Both the position numbers and the translations under genes were made by a program. A model generated the notes under the pieces. The model searched no databases. It was given only the letters and a program-made list of their open reading frames with translations, and had not been told where the DNA came from. A stretch of DNA of 6,239 nucleotides from an uncultured Odoribacter sp. (GTDB lineage Bacteria > Bacteroidota > Bacteroidia > Bacteroidales > Marinifilaceae), in contig URJC01000154.1 of NCBI GenBank assembly GCA_900548135.1, forward strand, positions 1 through 6,239, in the 5' to 3' direction. This document shows, one piece after another, positions 5,421-6,239 of the stretch (the first letter of the stretch is position 1; each line of letters opens with the position of its first letter).

Positions 5421-6239
5421 TTATAAAGAGGAGGATTTTAGATTTAAAACGACGATTACCGGATTAGCATCTTCGGTCAGGTTACGAAGGGCGGGGATAG
5501 CCGCAAGTTGTTCCGGTTGGATAAAATGAAAGAAAACCGGGGCCGGTAAAACCATCAAACCTTGATTTTGTACCATCTCCCGGGGGAGGTAGGGAATCGT
5601 GTGGTCGATATCGTTGACGAGGGTATCGCATACCGTGGCGGTCCGATGGGTTAAGTCCAGTTGAATCATGTATTGTTTCTGGCCGATAACGATGAGGTCC
5701 AGGACGGTTTTGCCTAAGGAAATGAAATTGTGAAAATAAGGGAAGGTGATCGGTTTCGAAAGCGATTTTTTGAATTGCTCCGGGCTTTGATTATGACCGT
5801 AATCCAGGGATATTTTACGGGTAATACCGCTTTTACCCAAAAAATAGAGGGTGTCACAACCGGGACAACTGAATATAACCTCCTGGCTGGAGAAATCGGA
5901 TAAATAATTGCTCGTACCGAAAGAAATAGAATCGAAAGGACTGATCCGAATTTCGTTTTCCAATTTCCCTTGTTTGTCATATAGGGAGACGGTTCGTCCA
6001 TCCGAAATGATGATACCATTTTCCAGTACGTTAAATTCCATATTGAAGGATCGGTTTTGTATCAATGTTTTCAGGTAGTTTCCGTTCTTGTCATAAGCCA
6101 TGACGATGTGGCCTTTACCGTTATCGCCCGATACATAGATCACAGAATCACCGATGGAACTTTTTACTTTGAAGATACTGCTGTATTCGTTTGCTCCCCG
6201 TCCCCGGTTGTTATGCTGGGAGAGGTATTGCCCGTGGCG
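5421..6239 (-). CDS. 6-bladed beta-propeller protein, C-terminal part
   Basis: The reading frame is open to the right edge, giving 272 residues of a longer protein that begins outside the window; it ends at TAA (5421-5423). The visible part starts RHGQYLSQHNNRGRGANEYSS, resembling the GxGPGEY motif of the Bacteroidota 6-bladed beta-propeller family (DUF5128-like), with Ala-Asn replacing Pro-Gly. Blade-like repeats follow, with alternating strands and turns such as SVIYVSGDNG, HIVMAYDKNGNYLKTL, IIISDGRTVSLYDKQGKL and DTLYFLGKSGITRKI. Members are usually exported lipoproteins; the signal peptide would be upstream and is not seen. The function is unknown for most of the family; propellers generally bind ligands or partner proteins. 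A CPGC sequence precedes DTLYFL, which may be chance or a disulfide. An internal GTG at 6143 is not the start, since homology-like sequence continues upstream. It is separated from lemA by 122 bases including the lemA promoter, so it is a separate unit. Confidence 0.82.
   Translation of the reverse strand, partial: RHGQYLSQHNNRGRGANEYSSIFKVKSSIGDSVIYVSGDNGKGHIVMAYDKNGNYLKTLIQNRSFNMEFNVLENGIIISDGRTVSLYDKQGKLENEIRISPFDSISFGTSNYLSDFSSQEVIFSCPGCDTLYFLGKSGITRKISLDYGHNQSPEQFKKSLSKPITFPYFHNFISLGKTVLDLIVIGQKQYMIQLDLTHRTATVCDTLVNDIDHTIPYLPREMVQNQGLMVLPAPVFFHFIQPEQLAAIPALRNLTEDANPVIVVLNLKSSSL

Noticed and set aside
5860..5871. CPGC in the beta-propeller protein as a thioredoxin-like active site
   Set aside because: It sits in a blade strand/turn context with no thioredoxin fold around it; a chance occurrence or structural disulfide is more likely.

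Overview
The window looks like chromosomal DNA from a gut-type Bacteroidota organism, probably order Bacteroidales. The evidence is promoter -7 elements of the TAnnTTTG type, very little Shine-Dalgarno sequence before starts, a lipoprotein with an acidic lysine-containing motif after its lipobox cysteine, and a 6-bladed beta-propeller protein of the Bacteroidota type. Base composition is moderate to AT-rich. I see no mobile element, CRISPR array, tRNA or rRNA, and the genes are mostly intact families that are known elsewhere. The genus cannot be fixed from this sequence.

Left part (1-1190, plus strand): the last 28 codons of a phosphonoacetaldehyde hydrolase (phnX), then a complete 2-aminoethylphosphonate:pyruvate transaminase (phnW) 7 bases downstream. 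Together they form the two-step phosphonatase route: PhnW converts 2-aminoethylphosphonate to phosphonoacetaldehyde, and PhnX splits this into acetaldehyde and phosphate.

Middle part (1191-3433): a CYTH/triphosphate-tunnel protein gene (plus strand) with its own promoter converges on a gene for a double-CDGSH iron-sulfur protein (minus strand). A 10-bp inverted repeat containing the CYTH stop codon lies where they meet. Divergent from the CDGSH gene is a gene for an unrecognised, cysteine-rich lipoprotein that is probably surface exposed.

Right part (3446-5298, minus strand): a lemA-TPM-TPM operon, read from 5298 down to 3446. It encodes LemA (one N-terminal membrane segment and coiled-coil core), a short cytosol-type TPM protein, and a secreted, membrane-anchored TPM protein with a glycine/serine-rich tail. 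The promoter region in front of lemA carries three copies of the heptamer TCACAGA/TCTGTGA around a perfect -7 element, the most suggestive regulatory structure in the window. Beyond it (5421-6239, minus strand) is the C-terminal part of a 6-bladed beta-propeller protein whose start lies outside the window.

I found no convincing new defence, mobile or RNA system. The best leads are the lemA operator-like repeats, the unknown cysteine-rich lipoprotein and the CDGSH-Fer4-CDGSH protein.
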